In this document: positions 17,791 to 26,236 of the stretch, one piece after another | How the letters are laid out: every line of letters starts with the position of its first letter | Position numbering within the stretch: the stretch's first letter is position 1 | Program-made: the position numbers and the translations under genes | Notes under the pieces: generated by a model | The model's database searches: none | The model's input: the letters and a program-made list of their open reading frames with translations, nothing else | What the model was told of the DNA's origin: nothing | Origin: CAYMWF01 sp964394085 [NCBI: uncultured Gemmatimonadota bacterium] | Lineage (GTDB): Bacteria; GCA-2686955; CAYMWF01 | Reading direction: 5' to 3' | Length of the DNA: 64,000 nucleotides | Assembly: GCA_964394085.1 (NCBI GenBank) | Contig: CAYMWF010000003.1 | Location: forward strand, 7,927 to 71,926

Positions 17791-19515
17791 CTATGGCGTC
17801 ACCGCAAATTCAAAACTACTCTCGTCAATGACAAGAATGCCATAAAATCCGATTAGACCGTACATGGTATAGTTACCGCCGAGCGGAGCATTCCCGGGCA
17901 CATCGAGCGATACCGGCAAGGTAACCGTTGAAAGCGGCGACAGGGTCAGATCACCAGGTCCCAGCAGCGGATTCCATAGATAGGGTTCACCGTTGATCAT
18001 CATCAGCTCCAGCCAGCCTTCGAATGTAACGGTCGAATCCATGTTGTTGGTAAGGACCGCATCGAATTCGAGAGAACCTCCCCTCGGTGCAAAGGGGTTT
18101 TCGCAAACGAGCTCAACACCTGCGGGATCGGCGGGATATTTCCTAAGAGATACGGGCACAGTTATGGTTGTATCGATGGCCTCCCCGAAAATCCATACGC
18201 TAATTTCCTCGACATAGAGTCCCGGCTCGAGCAAAGTTCCGTCGAGTACGACTTCAATAGTATCGGATTCTCCCTCACCTATTTCCCCATTCATCGGATC
18301 CAGATCGATCCACCCGGCACCCGTCGAAAGCTCAAAGGAAGCCTGCTCAGACATATACGAAACGAGGAAGAGGCTATCATGAATCGTCTCGACACCTCCT
18401 TCAATTATGAGGAGTTCAAAATCGGTCGGATATACATGCAGCGTATATAGGAACTCGAAAGCTCCCATATCGATCCTTGCTCCACCGCCGGGGGGAGGAG
18501 TATCCGCTGGATCCCCGGCATCGATACAGGGTGAACCCGGAGACAGGTGGTAATCGAACGGTACGCCGCCGATAAAGAGTGGATCCTCGCTGATATCACC
18601 ATACCCGGGGGAAAGGCCGTCGTAGTTTCCACCCGTGTTGTTCCAGACGTCATTGTATGTGATCAGCACCTGTGAGGTCCCGTCCGAAAATATCCCTCTC
18701 CTCGTATTATTGGCTACTATGTTATTTTTGAACGAGATGTTACTGTTTGTAACGAATGCTATACCACCTCCAGTATCATCAGCGGTATTATCAGTGATGG
18801 TATTATTGAAAATTTGGACTTCGGCTTTATTAGCAATAACTCCACCTCCCCTTTGACCTGAGGAATTCGAGTATATGAGGTTATTTGTAAGACTGGACAT
18901 GGATGTGTTGTAAATATTCAGCCCTCCTCCATGAGTCGGTGCCTGGTTTTCAGTTATCTCGTTCCCAATGATGGTGCTTCTGCCGAACCAAATAAAAACC
19001 CCGCCTCCTCCAAGTGTCTCAGCAGAATTATATTGAACCTTGTTATCGATAATCTGGGATGCACCACTATTCAGAAATATACCGCCGCCTCGTTCATCGG
19101 CGATATTTTGACTGATAATATTCATACTAATAATAGGAGATGCATTATAACCGTAAATTCCACCACCTCTGGTGTCATCCCCGAATGAGATCGTAAAACC
19201 CTCAAGTGCAGTACCGGAACCCTCTGCATCGATAAAACGCACGACACTCGTTGTAGCCTGCCCATGAATGATTGTTTGATCAGGACCTGAACTGCTTGCA
19301 ACAGTGATTTCCTTACCCTGGAATATAATATTTTCATAATAATAACCCGGCATAACCAGTACTGTGTCTCCGTCGACTGCCGCATTTATCCCGGCCTGGA
19401 TTGTCAAGTATTCATCCGGCACTTTTAAAACAGCTCCTCGAGCTCCCGAAAGGAGGCCGATCGTTGAATTTACAACCAACCACATCAGGACCAGATACAG
19501 CTGAAACCTTTTCAT
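17791..19515 (-). CDS. Secreted right-handed parallel beta-helix protein (tandem paralogue A)
   Basis: This is a 574-residue exported protein with GGGAGG five bases before the ATG. The signal peptide (1-28) ends near GARGAVLKVPDEY. The beta-helix (about 30-340) carries the cap LKVPDEYLTIQAGINAAVDG and many GGGI/NNI rungs, and ends in SPCIDAGDPAD and ARIDMGAFEF. A BACON-like domain (GAGWIDLDPMNGEIG) and the shared C-terminal beta-sandwich (VELVCENPFAPRGG onward) follow. It is closely similar over its whole length to the gene at 19854, and similarity continues into the 3' flank, so the pair arose by tandem duplication. The region is more AT-rich than the metal-efflux genes. Function beyond surface binding is unknown. 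Confidence 0.87.
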   Translation of the reverse strand: MKRFQLYLVLMWLVVNSTIGLLSGARGAVLKVPDEYLTIQAGINAAVDGDTVLVMPGYYYENIIFQGKEITVASSSGPDQTIIHGQATTSVVRFIDAEGSGTALEGFTISFGDDTRGGGIYGYNASPIISMNIISQNIADERGGGIFLNSGASQIIDNKVQYNSAETLGGGGVFIWFGRSTIIGNEITENQAPTHGGGLNIYNTSMSSLTNNLIYSNSSGQRGGGVIANKAEVQIFNNTITDNTADDTGGGIAFVTNSNISFKNNIVANNTRRGIFSDGTSQVLITYNDVWNNTGGNYDGLSPGYGDISEDPLFIGGVPFDYHLSPGSPCIDAGDPADTPPPGGGARIDMGAFEFLYTLHVYPTDFELLIIEGGVETIHDSLFLVSYMSEQASFELSTGAGWIDLDPMNGEIGEGESDTIEVVLDGTLLEPGLYVEEISVWIFGEAIDTTITVPVSLRKYPADPAGVELVCENPFAPRGGSLEFDAVLTNNMDSTVTFEGWLELMMINGEPYLWNPLLGPGDLTLSPLSTVTLPVSLDVPGNAPLGGNYTMYGLIGFYGILVIDESSFEFAVTP

Positions 19516-19853
19516 ATTCGCCTCCCTAATTATAAAATTTAATCATATTTCACCTCATCCCAGCGGTGTATAATACAGTATCCTGATGATTAGTTGTGAA
19601 TCGGAACCACTGACAATTATATCATTGCCTGCTTTTCATCACATGACAACGTTCCCAGAACATTGAGATCGAACAAGCACTAGTCTGTGAATGAAACAGG
19701 CTCTTCCTCCATCGAATCCGAATTCCACTGAGGGCTCTGACACCTGTTTATGCAAAAAAAACGGTGCATCCTTCCACTGGACCGGTGGCCAGGAAACTTC
19801 CTGCGGAAGATACGGCGGAGTGATCCGCGACCCGCTGGAAGCTGCCGTAGGTT
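19516..19853 (-). other. Intergenic region between tandem beta-helix paralogues
   Basis: There is no gene in this 338-bp gap. At its left end it holds the GGGAGG ribosome site of the 17791-19515 gene and an AT-rich stretch with a TATTAT-like box on the minus strand. At its right end, 19788-19853 resembles the 3' flank of the other paralogue (17724-17790). An A8 run at about 19748-19756 would give a U-run on the minus strand, but the upstream stem is too weak to call a terminator. Confidence 0.5.
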
Positions 19854-21566
19854 CTACGGCGTTACCATGAACTCGAAGCTGCTCTCGTCAATCACGAAAT
19901 GGTCGTAGTAACCGATAAGACCGCGCATGATATAGTTACCTCCCAGGGGTGCATATTCAGGTACGGCCAGCGATATTGGCATTGTAACCGTGCAAAGGGG
20001 TGACAAAGTCACATTTCCGGGTCCGAGCACCGGGTTATGTTCGTAAGGCTCACCGTTTATCTTGGTCAGGTCCAGCCAGCCGTCACCGCTTACGACCCAT
20101 TCCACGTTATTGGTAAATACTATATCAAATTCAAGGAATCCGCCTCTCTGAGCTGAAGGCTCTTCGCAAACAAGTTCAACCTCGACAGGATCTATGGGGT
20201 ATTTCTTGAGAGATACGGGTACGTTCAGGATTGTATCTTGAGTAGCACCGTAAAACCATGCATTTATTTCTTCGAGGTACACCCTCGGTTCTAAACCGGA
20301 ACCGTCGAAAGTAACAATAATCGTTTCCGTCTCCCATCCTCCCAATTCGCCGGTCGAAGGTTCCAGACCCACCCATTCCGCGTCCGTTGAAAGTTCGAAT
20401 GCTACCGGCTCGGGATAACGCGACACGAGGAAAAGACTGTCCGTAATTTGCTCCAGCCCGCCTTCTATCATTTGGATTTTCAATTCGGATGGATTGGTAT
20501 GAATGCCATAAAGGAACTCTAAAGCTCCAATATCGATCCTGGCTCCACCGCGGGGTGGAGGAATATCCAATGGATCCCCAGCATCGATACAGGGAGAACC
20601 AGGGGATAGATGATAATCGAACGGAATACCTCCGACAAAAAGTGGATTCTCGCTGATATCGTTAACTCCCGGATAAAGCCCCTTGTAATTCCCACCATAG
20701 TTGTTCCAGACATCGTTGTAATCGCTGGTCACTTGTGAACCACCGCCTGAATAAATCCCTCCGCTTCCCGTGTTACCAGTAACAATATTGTTCCTTACTA
20801 TTGCGGTGCTTCCAGTGGTGATTGCAATTCCACCACCATTGCTATCTGCGGTATTTCCACAAAATGTGTTGTTAACTATATCCAATGTCGCTTCATTCGT
20901 AACAATTCCACCACCGTTAGCCGGAGAATAATTATTCAGTATCAAGTTGTGATATATATATAAATCCGTGTTGAAAGTACTTATTCCGGCTCCGTGAAGG
21001 CTTATTGAATTGTTACTTATTTCATTACCAGCAATCAAACAGGATCCGTTCCTGACATAAATCCCACCACCTCCATATTCGTACACAGTGTTGCTAGTGA
21101 TTCTATTCTTCTCAATTATCGGAAAACCTCCATCAGCAAGAATGCCTCCTCCTCTGGCTGTTGCATAGTTATTGGTGATTATATTTTCTTTGATCAAGGG
21201 TGACGAACCATAACAATAGATGCCACCCCCATTTACCGCTCGCCCATTCTCGAGGGTAAAACCTTGAATTACAGCGCCGGAACCCTCCGCTGTCTTGAAT
21301 ACCACAACACCATTAAGATATCTTCCGTTTATATAAGTAAGTTTAGGTCCCTTTTCACTTTGCACAACAATCTCTTTACCCCTGAAATCGATGTTTTCAA
21401 AATATGTACCCGGTCGAACAATAACGGTATCACCACCAGTTGCATAATCAATCCCTCCTTGGATAGAAGCAGAATCATCAGGTATATAAATCACATCACA
21501 ATAGAGCGGTTCCCAGAAAGTAAGCGTTAATAATGCAGTTGCGGTAATTAATATGATCCACCTCAT
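19854..21566 (-). CDS. Secreted right-handed parallel beta-helix protein (tandem paralogue B)
   Basis: This 570-residue exported protein starts at the ATG at 21566, preceded by AAGGAAGGA. The longer open frame to 21719 would run into the methyltransferase gene and hide the signal peptide (MRWIILITATALLTLTFW). Domain order equals paralogue A: cap IYIPDDSASIQGGIDYATGG, beta-helix with GGGIYCYGSS-type rungs, SPCIDAGDPLD, BACON-like domain (DAEWVGLEPSTGELGG) and C-terminal beta-sandwich (VELVCEEPSAQRGG). The stop codon and about 65 bp beyond it are also shared with paralogue A. It lies 52 bp after the upstream methyltransferase gene and may be read from the same transcript. Confidence 0.87.
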   Translation of the reverse strand: MRWIILITATALLTLTFWEPLYCDVIYIPDDSASIQGGIDYATGGDTVIVRPGTYFENIDFRGKEIVVQSEKGPKLTYINGRYLNGVVVFKTAEGSGAVIQGFTLENGRAVNGGGIYCYGSSPLIKENIITNNYATARGGGILADGGFPIIEKNRITSNTVYEYGGGGIYVRNGSCLIAGNEISNNSISLHGAGISTFNTDLYIYHNLILNNYSPANGGGIVTNEATLDIVNNTFCGNTADSNGGGIAITTGSTAIVRNNIVTGNTGSGGIYSGGGSQVTSDYNDVWNNYGGNYKGLYPGVNDISENPLFVGGIPFDYHLSPGSPCIDAGDPLDIPPPRGGARIDIGALEFLYGIHTNPSELKIQMIEGGLEQITDSLFLVSRYPEPVAFELSTDAEWVGLEPSTGELGGWETETIIVTFDGSGLEPRVYLEEINAWFYGATQDTILNVPVSLKKYPIDPVEVELVCEEPSAQRGGFLEFDIVFTNNVEWVVSGDGWLDLTKINGEPYEHNPVLGPGNVTLSPLCTVTMPISLAVPEYAPLGGNYIMRGLIGYYDHFVIDESSFEFMVTP

Positions 21567-21618
21567 TATTCCATCCTTCCTTTTGAAATGATAATATCCA
21601 TACACTTCAGTAGTCTTT

Positions 21619-22416
21619 TTAGCCGGTTGACCCTTGCATTGACATTCTATCCGATTTGTGAGCGACGGCGATAAAATACTCGGCCGTGTCGAGATTCTGC
21701 TCTGAGATCTCAAAATCATCTGTTTTCACATCCTGAATCGACTCACCTGTAATAAGCTTTTCGATGACCGATTTCAGTTTTTCGGGGAGCAGGCTCCTGA
21801 TTCCGAAAACCCTCTTGATCTTAAGTAAAACCTTAGCGGGTAAACTGCTATACAGCTGCCGGGATTTAGCTTTACAATTATGACGTAACATTTTTTCAAT
21901 CGAGAAATGCCGGGAAAGGCAGTCTTCAAATTCCGCCAGCGTGTATTCTCTTACGTGATAAGGATTCAAACCCGCCATCGGATAGATGTCTTTGTTCGGA
22001 GTCGATACCACCAGCCTGCCGCCCGGTTTCAATACTCGTCGTATTTCGGACAGATATTCTTCCACACCGTTGATATGCTCGAAAACTTCGAAGGAGCAGC
22101 ATATATCGAAATAATCCGATTTAAGGCCCATTCTTTTGCCGTCCGTAGGGAAATAGAGCAAATTCTCCCGGTCGTATTTTCGAGCGGCCGCTTGAGTCGT
22201 TTCGGTGGAAACATCTATCCCTACAGCCATGCCTGCTTTGCCGGAAACCAGGTTCGTTCCGTAACCGTCCCCGCATCCGGCGTCCAGCACGGTATCCCCT
22301 TCCTGGATAAAATCGCAGAAAAACTGGTATCTGCTCAAATGCTCCTGAAAAAAGAACTCGGGACCCGCTCCGGGTATTATCCTCTCGCCGGTATATTCCT
22401 CATTATCAACCTGCAT
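21619..22416 (-). CDS. Class I SAM-dependent methyltransferase (Methyltransf_11/23 type)
   Basis: This 265-residue protein has the SAM-binding motif VLDAGCGDGYGTNLV, an acidic second-strand end (VGIDVS), and the post-motif IRRVLKPGGRLVVSTPNKD typical of small-molecule or glycan/lipid methyltransferases. The N-terminal TGERIIPG segment is common in methyltransferases of polysaccharide gene clusters. The ATG has AAGGA seven bases upstream. The following gene on the same strand encodes a beta-helix protein, and a sulfotransferase lies nearby, so modification of a surface glycan is a reasonable guess. The substrate is not shown by the sequence. Confidence 0.85.
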   Translation of the reverse strand: MQVDNEEYTGERIIPGAGPEFFFQEHLSRYQFFCDFIQEGDTVLDAGCGDGYGTNLVSGKAGMAVGIDVSTETTQAAARKYDRENLLYFPTDGKRMGLKSDYFDICCSFEVFEHINGVEEYLSEIRRVLKPGGRLVVSTPNKDIYPMAGLNPYHVREYTLAEFEDCLSRHFSIEKMLRHNCKAKSRQLYSSLPAKVLLKIKRVFGIRSLLPEKLKSVIEKLITGESIQDVKTDDFEISEQNLDTAEYFIAVAHKSDRMSMQGSTG

Positions 22417-22510
22417 GTATAATCCTTACTAAAATCCCAGCGAATTCCACTTCAGATATGAATGTATATAGAACTTCTATCCTATTATACGTGCTTTAAT
22501 CAATCCGATT

Positions 22511-23281
22511 TTATTCGGTGGAAATATCCTGGAGTTTCAATGTCAGTTTCGGTCTTAAATCCGGGTCGCCATAATCGGATGAATAGAAATATACCGATCT
22601 CAGGCCTCTTCTTTCATCGCCTATCAGAAGCAACCCATTGTTTACCATATCCCCATTTATCCATCTCTGTATTATTCTCAGCCCGTATATGTTGAACCGG
22701 ACGCTCCACCAGTTATTTTCCACAGGTTTTTCATTGGTAATTCCCATCGGCACATGTGTTCGATCGATTCCCGGAGCGTTTGCTCCCGGAGCATCCCATT
22801 CATTCGGATACTTGGTGTAGAACCAGGCGGATTCACCCGTGACGGCATCTCTGGCGCATCCGGAGCCTTCACCCCACCCCCGATTCAAACCGAAAACCCA
22901 TAGATGATCGTGAGCTCCATTAACTTCATATGGATATATTTCCAGGTTCGCGGAAACGACCTTGACCGGTCCAGATATCCCGAACTCATCAAAATCGAAC
23001 TTGATCAGACTGCGCTCCGGTCCGGACCATGCATACCGGGAACTTCCCACCGTCATCCTGTCAGCCCCGCCGAAATTCATTATCATATAACCGTCAAGGC
23101 CGTAATACGCTCCGTATCCGTTAAGCTTCGTATCGATCCCGATTTCAGGTCCCGGCTGAAGCACCACCGTATATGTCTCGCGTTCTCCGGCCTCGACTTG
23201 AATACCGGAAAACAACACAAAAACACAGACAAAAACCGATGGAAATAACTTACGCAGCAAATCGTACTTCCTACAATTCAT
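22511..23281 (-). CDS. Secreted DNRLRE-type domain protein
   Basis: This 256-residue exported protein starts after AAGGAGG. The signal peptide (1-31) ends near VEAGE. The rest resembles the DNRLRE beta-sandwich found in extracellular bacterial proteins: a segment like RSLIKFDFDEFGISG with strand-rich surroundings, then VVSANLEIYPYEVNG, a WFYTKYPNEWDAPGAN loop and a closing RPKLTLKL strand. Such domains are structural or adhesive and have no known catalysis. The gene has its own promoter (23348-23320) and is read away from the sulfotransferase gene. Family assignment is by pattern only. Confidence 0.75.
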   Translation of the reverse strand: MNCRKYDLLRKLFPSVFVCVFVLFSGIQVEAGERETYTVVLQPGPEIGIDTKLNGYGAYYGLDGYMIMNFGGADRMTVGSSRYAWSGPERSLIKFDFDEFGISGPVKVVSANLEIYPYEVNGAHDHLWVFGLNRGWGEGSGCARDAVTGESAWFYTKYPNEWDAPGANAPGIDRTHVPMGITNEKPVENNWWSVRFNIYGLRIIQRWINGDMVNNGLLLIGDERRGLRSVYFYSSDYGDPDLRPKLTLKLQDISTE

Positions 23282-23319
23282 GATAAACCTCCTTGGAATT
23301 GGTATTTCTAAACAATAAA

Positions 23320-23348
23320 AGCTTACTCTGCATTCATTCTTCTGTCAA
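23320..23348 (-). promoter_or_regulatory. Promoter of the DNRLRE-type gene
   Basis: On the minus strand a perfect TTGACA (23348-23343), a 17-bp spacer and TAAGCT (23325-23320) lie about 40 bp before the start codon at 23281. The -10 is weak but the -35 and spacing are ideal. Confidence 0.6.
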
Positions 23349-23489
23349 GCTCCCGCCATGGAAACGTATATAAATCAACCGCATCTAACGATTTCTGCTG
23401 GCATATCGCCTGAAAATCAAATAAACATTTCAATCAGCCGGAGTTTAGTTCCGATAGTAATTGTGACTGGTAACCCGGAGTGTTGTTGA

Positions 23490-24377
23490 ATGGCGTTTCC
23501 AACTCCCGTTTTCATCGGCGGAGCAGGCAGGTCCGGCACCACCCTCGTGGCCGACATGCTCGGTCTTCATCCCCGCATTTCGCCGATTTATGAAACCGAC
23601 TTCATCCTCGACCTGGCCAGGATTCTTTTTTCGCAGGGCAGGAAGGCGAATTTCAACCAGATGAAAGCCGCGACGCAGCGATACATGGATGCATGGACGC
23701 GCCCCCTTCCACAGAGACCCCATAACAAACGGAGCCATGAAAAGTACTTTCACGGTCCCCATCACATACTGTTCGACAGGAAATTCGCCTTGCAGGAAAC
23801 CGAAAGGCTGCTCGAAGGGCTCGCCAGGGGCGAACAGCTGGCGGCTTTTCAACGATTCGTATACTCCTTGTTCGAGGAACACTGCCGTATCGACGGAAAA
23901 CCCAGGTGGGTGAATAAGACTCCTGTTTATGTAAAGAATCTCTCCGCTCTCGACACCCTCTTCCCCGGGATGATATTTATACACTGCATCCGCGACGGTC
24001 GCGACACGGCCTGCTCGGTAATCACGCGGCCCTGGGGGCCTGCCACATTCAGGGAAGCGGCGGGATGGTGGGTCGACCAGGTTTCATCGGGCCTCGATTT
24101 CGGTCGGATACACCCCGAGCGATACGTCGAAGTCAAGTTCGAGGATCTCCTGACTGATACCGCCAGTACGCTGAAAAACCTTCTCATTTTTCTCGGCGAG
24201 GATTCCGGCTGGCAGGAAATCGTCCGCAAATATGAGAACGGGTCCGGAGATAACGGATTGACCCTTTCTCATGCTCCGCTCGACCGATGGCGGACGGAAT
24301 TCTCTCCCGAGGATCAAAGAACCTTTAAGGATATAGCCGGGCGACACCTCGAGAGCTTCGGGTACCCATCATCGTAA
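23490..24377 (+). CDS. Sulfotransferase family protein
   Basis: This 295-residue protein probably transfers sulfate from PAPS to a hydroxyl or amine. The 5'-phosphosulfate loop is VFIGGAGRSGTTLVADML near the N-terminus. The 3'-phosphate-binding segment is IHCIRDGRDTACSVI around residue 165, and a KFEDLLTD strand and helix follow as in the Sulfotransfer_3 group. GGAG precedes the ATG by 8 nt. There is no signal peptide, so it acts in the cytoplasm, perhaps on a glycan, glycolipid or peptide precursor. No PAPS synthesis genes are present in the window. The gene stands alone between two secreted-protein genes. Confidence 0.85.
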   Translation: MAFPTPVFIGGAGRSGTTLVADMLGLHPRISPIYETDFILDLARILFSQGRKANFNQMKAATQRYMDAWTRPLPQRPHNKRSHEKYFHGPHHILFDRKFALQETERLLEGLARGEQLAAFQRFVYSLFEEHCRIDGKPRWVNKTPVYVKNLSALDTLFPGMIFIHCIRDGRDTACSVITRPWGPATFREAAGWWVDQVSSGLDFGRIHPERYVEVKFEDLLTDTASTLKNLLIFLGEDSGWQEIVRKYENGSGDNGLTLSHAPLDRWRTEFSPEDQRTFKDIAGRHLESFGYPSS

Positions 24378-24423
24378 GTAACCATTCCGATTCCTGACAA
24401 CCTGCTCCAAACCGCCAAATAAT

Positions 24424-24452
24424 TTGAAAACAACCCGCTTATAGGATAGAGT
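24424..24452 (+). promoter_or_regulatory. Probable promoter of the propeller-like secreted protein gene
   Basis: TTGAAA (24424-24429), a 17-bp spacer and TAGAGT (24447-24452) lie about 65 bp before the ATG at 24517. The match is moderate at both boxes. Confidence 0.45.
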
Positions 24453-24516
24453 TATTCCATGGCGGACAGAGAAACCGCAGTTGGAAAACCGCCAGGTTTT
24501 CGTTGGAGGTTTTAGC

Positions 24517-26046
24517 ATGTCATGGAAGCATCCCGGCCCGAAGTTTTTCGTCGCGCTTGCAGTGGTAATCTTGTGTGGCGCCGCCGACGCGGAACTTACC
24601 GTTACCGCATATGATTATCCCGACACCGTAGATGCGGGTGACATCATCTCCTTCATCATAGAAATCTGCAACGGCGGGGAAGATCCCGATTCGTTCAATA
24701 AAATCGGCTTCCTGATCGAAGGTCCCATCAACGCCAAGTTCCTCTACTTCTCCGGGCCGACCTTAACCCTGCCGCCGGGGGGCTGCGTATCCGTGATGCC
24801 CAATTTCCATATACCCGAAGCAGCACCTCCGGGACTCTATACAATTACGGTACTGGTCGGTCTCGACACTGTTGAAAAGTGCAGCTGTTCCTTTGACATT
24901 GTAGTAAGAGGTGAAATGCCCGAGCTCGACCATTTCGGTCTATTCGCCTGTGACGGAAGCGGATCCGGGTGGGGAAAATCCTGCCTTGTGGTTTACGATT
25001 CGGAAACCGACTCAACCTGGCAGGTCGACCTTGGAGCCCGTTCCCAGGGCGTAGGATATACTCCAGCCGCCGATCTGGTCGTCTGCGCGGCCCGGGACGG
25101 AGATACATTCATCATCGAAACTGAGACCTGGACGATTTCCCATACCGTAACCGCAGGGGGAGGCGTCTATCCGGGAGACGGGGTCGATTTCTCCGAAGAC
25201 GGTTCCCTGGCCGTCATACACGAAAAAAGCGGAAGCAACATCTGGATTTTCCCGACCGAAGAACCTCCCGCCTGGATCGAACCCCATACATTCACCGATC
25301 CATTGGAGCCATCCATTGACGAATTGATCACTATGGACGACATGGTTTACATGATCGATTATGCCAACGATCTACTCTGGTATTTCGATATCTCGGATCC
25401 GGCCGGCGCGGATACGCTCTCCATACCGGGTGACGGGCTGCCTCTGAAACCTACCGCCATGGCGCTGGACACGTCGGGAGATTACCTGGTCGTTCTCACC
25501 CTGGGATCGGGCCCCTACTTCGGCTGCCTGTCGTTCTTCGATATCACGGGCGGTGCCCCTCTCCCGATTGGATGGATCTCCTGCAACACGGGCAACCCCA
25601 CCGGGGATCTCAATTTCAGGGGGCCTACGGATCTCGATATCGCCCTGAGCACGGAGGACTTTGAAGGAGCGTCGATAGCCGCGGGGGACGCCGTTGCGGG
25701 AATCATCGGTGAAAACTCAGGTACTCCCGGCGGCTGCGCCGGGGTCTTCAATATTTCGGCGATGCTGGACCGAGAACTGGGCGTACTGCTTGTGTCGAGT
25801 CTTTCGGAACTGCTCGACCTCGGGGCGGGTTTCATCTTCACGCCCTTCCCCGGCCACATATCGGCTCAACCCATCTCGGATTGCGCCCTGTCTCCGGATG
25901 GCATATTCCTGTCGGCATCGGAAATCGGCGCCACGAGCACCGACGTGACAACCGCGGAAATAACCAGCTTCGATATCCTCATCGAAGGAGCGGCCCTTAC
26001 CGATCCGGATGATGTGACGGTCCTGACGCGTCCTGAATCCGAATGA
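24517..26046 (+). CDS. Secreted protein: N-terminal beta-sandwich module plus propeller-like domain
   Basis: This 509-residue exported protein starts at ATG 24517, preceded by GGAGG; an in-frame TTG at 24481 is less likely. The signal peptide (1-25) ends at AADA. Residues 27-125 are the same beta-sandwich module seen at the N-terminus of the phosphoesterase (LTVTAYDYPDTVDAGDIISF, with PEAAPPGLYTITV near its end). The remainder has strand-rich repeats of YVTN/WD type (VVYDSETDSTWQV, DFSEDGSLAVIHE, ALDTSGDYLVVLT), suggesting a beta-propeller. No catalytic motif is visible. A role in surface binding is inferred. Confidence 0.75.
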   Translation: MSWKHPGPKFFVALAVVILCGAADAELTVTAYDYPDTVDAGDIISFIIEICNGGEDPDSFNKIGFLIEGPINAKFLYFSGPTLTLPPGGCVSVMPNFHIPEAAPPGLYTITVLVGLDTVEKCSCSFDIVVRGEMPELDHFGLFACDGSGSGWGKSCLVVYDSETDSTWQVDLGARSQGVGYTPAADLVVCAARDGDTFIIETETWTISHTVTAGGGVYPGDGVDFSEDGSLAVIHEKSGSNIWIFPTEEPPAWIEPHTFTDPLEPSIDELITMDDMVYMIDYANDLLWYFDISDPAGADTLSIPGDGLPLKPTAMALDTSGDYLVVLTLGSGPYFGCLSFFDITGGAPLPIGWISCNTGNPTGDLNFRGPTDLDIALSTEDFEGASIAAGDAVAGIIGENSGTPGGCAGVFNISAMLDRELGVLLVSSLSELLDLGAGFIFTPFPGHISAQPISDCALSPDGIFLSASEIGATSTDVTTAEITSFDILIEGAALTDPDDVTVLTRPESE

Positions 26047-26178
26047 AACCGGCTTTCTGAAGATTTCGCTCTTATCAAGGCCGTTCATTAATAATCCATC
26101 TCGATTTGAGTATGCCAGCCCTTATGCCCGGTCAGTCAAGTTCGCCGGGGTTGAATACATCGCGGATCGAGGAGCGTA

Positions 26179-26212
26179 CATGTTGACACATGCCCCGGTA
26201 TGTTGCTAATTT
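26179..26212 (+). promoter_or_regulatory. Promoter and possible operator of the molybdenum hydroxylase operon
   Basis: A perfect TTGACA (26183-26188), an 18-bp spacer and TAATTT (26207-26212) lie 25 bp before the GTG start at 26237. The inverted repeat CATGT-TGAC-ACATG (26179-26192) covers the -35 box, which is where a repressor would act. No other promoter-like site was found inside the operon. No regulator gene lies next to it. The rest of the 26047-26236 gap shows no gene. Confidence 0.6.
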
Positions 26213-26236
26213 TATGTCCATGGACGGGAGGTGATC

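Noticed and set aside
19748-19853. A8 run taken as a minus-strand terminator
   Set aside because: Only a four-base-pair stem with a large loop precedes the U-run, too weak to call.
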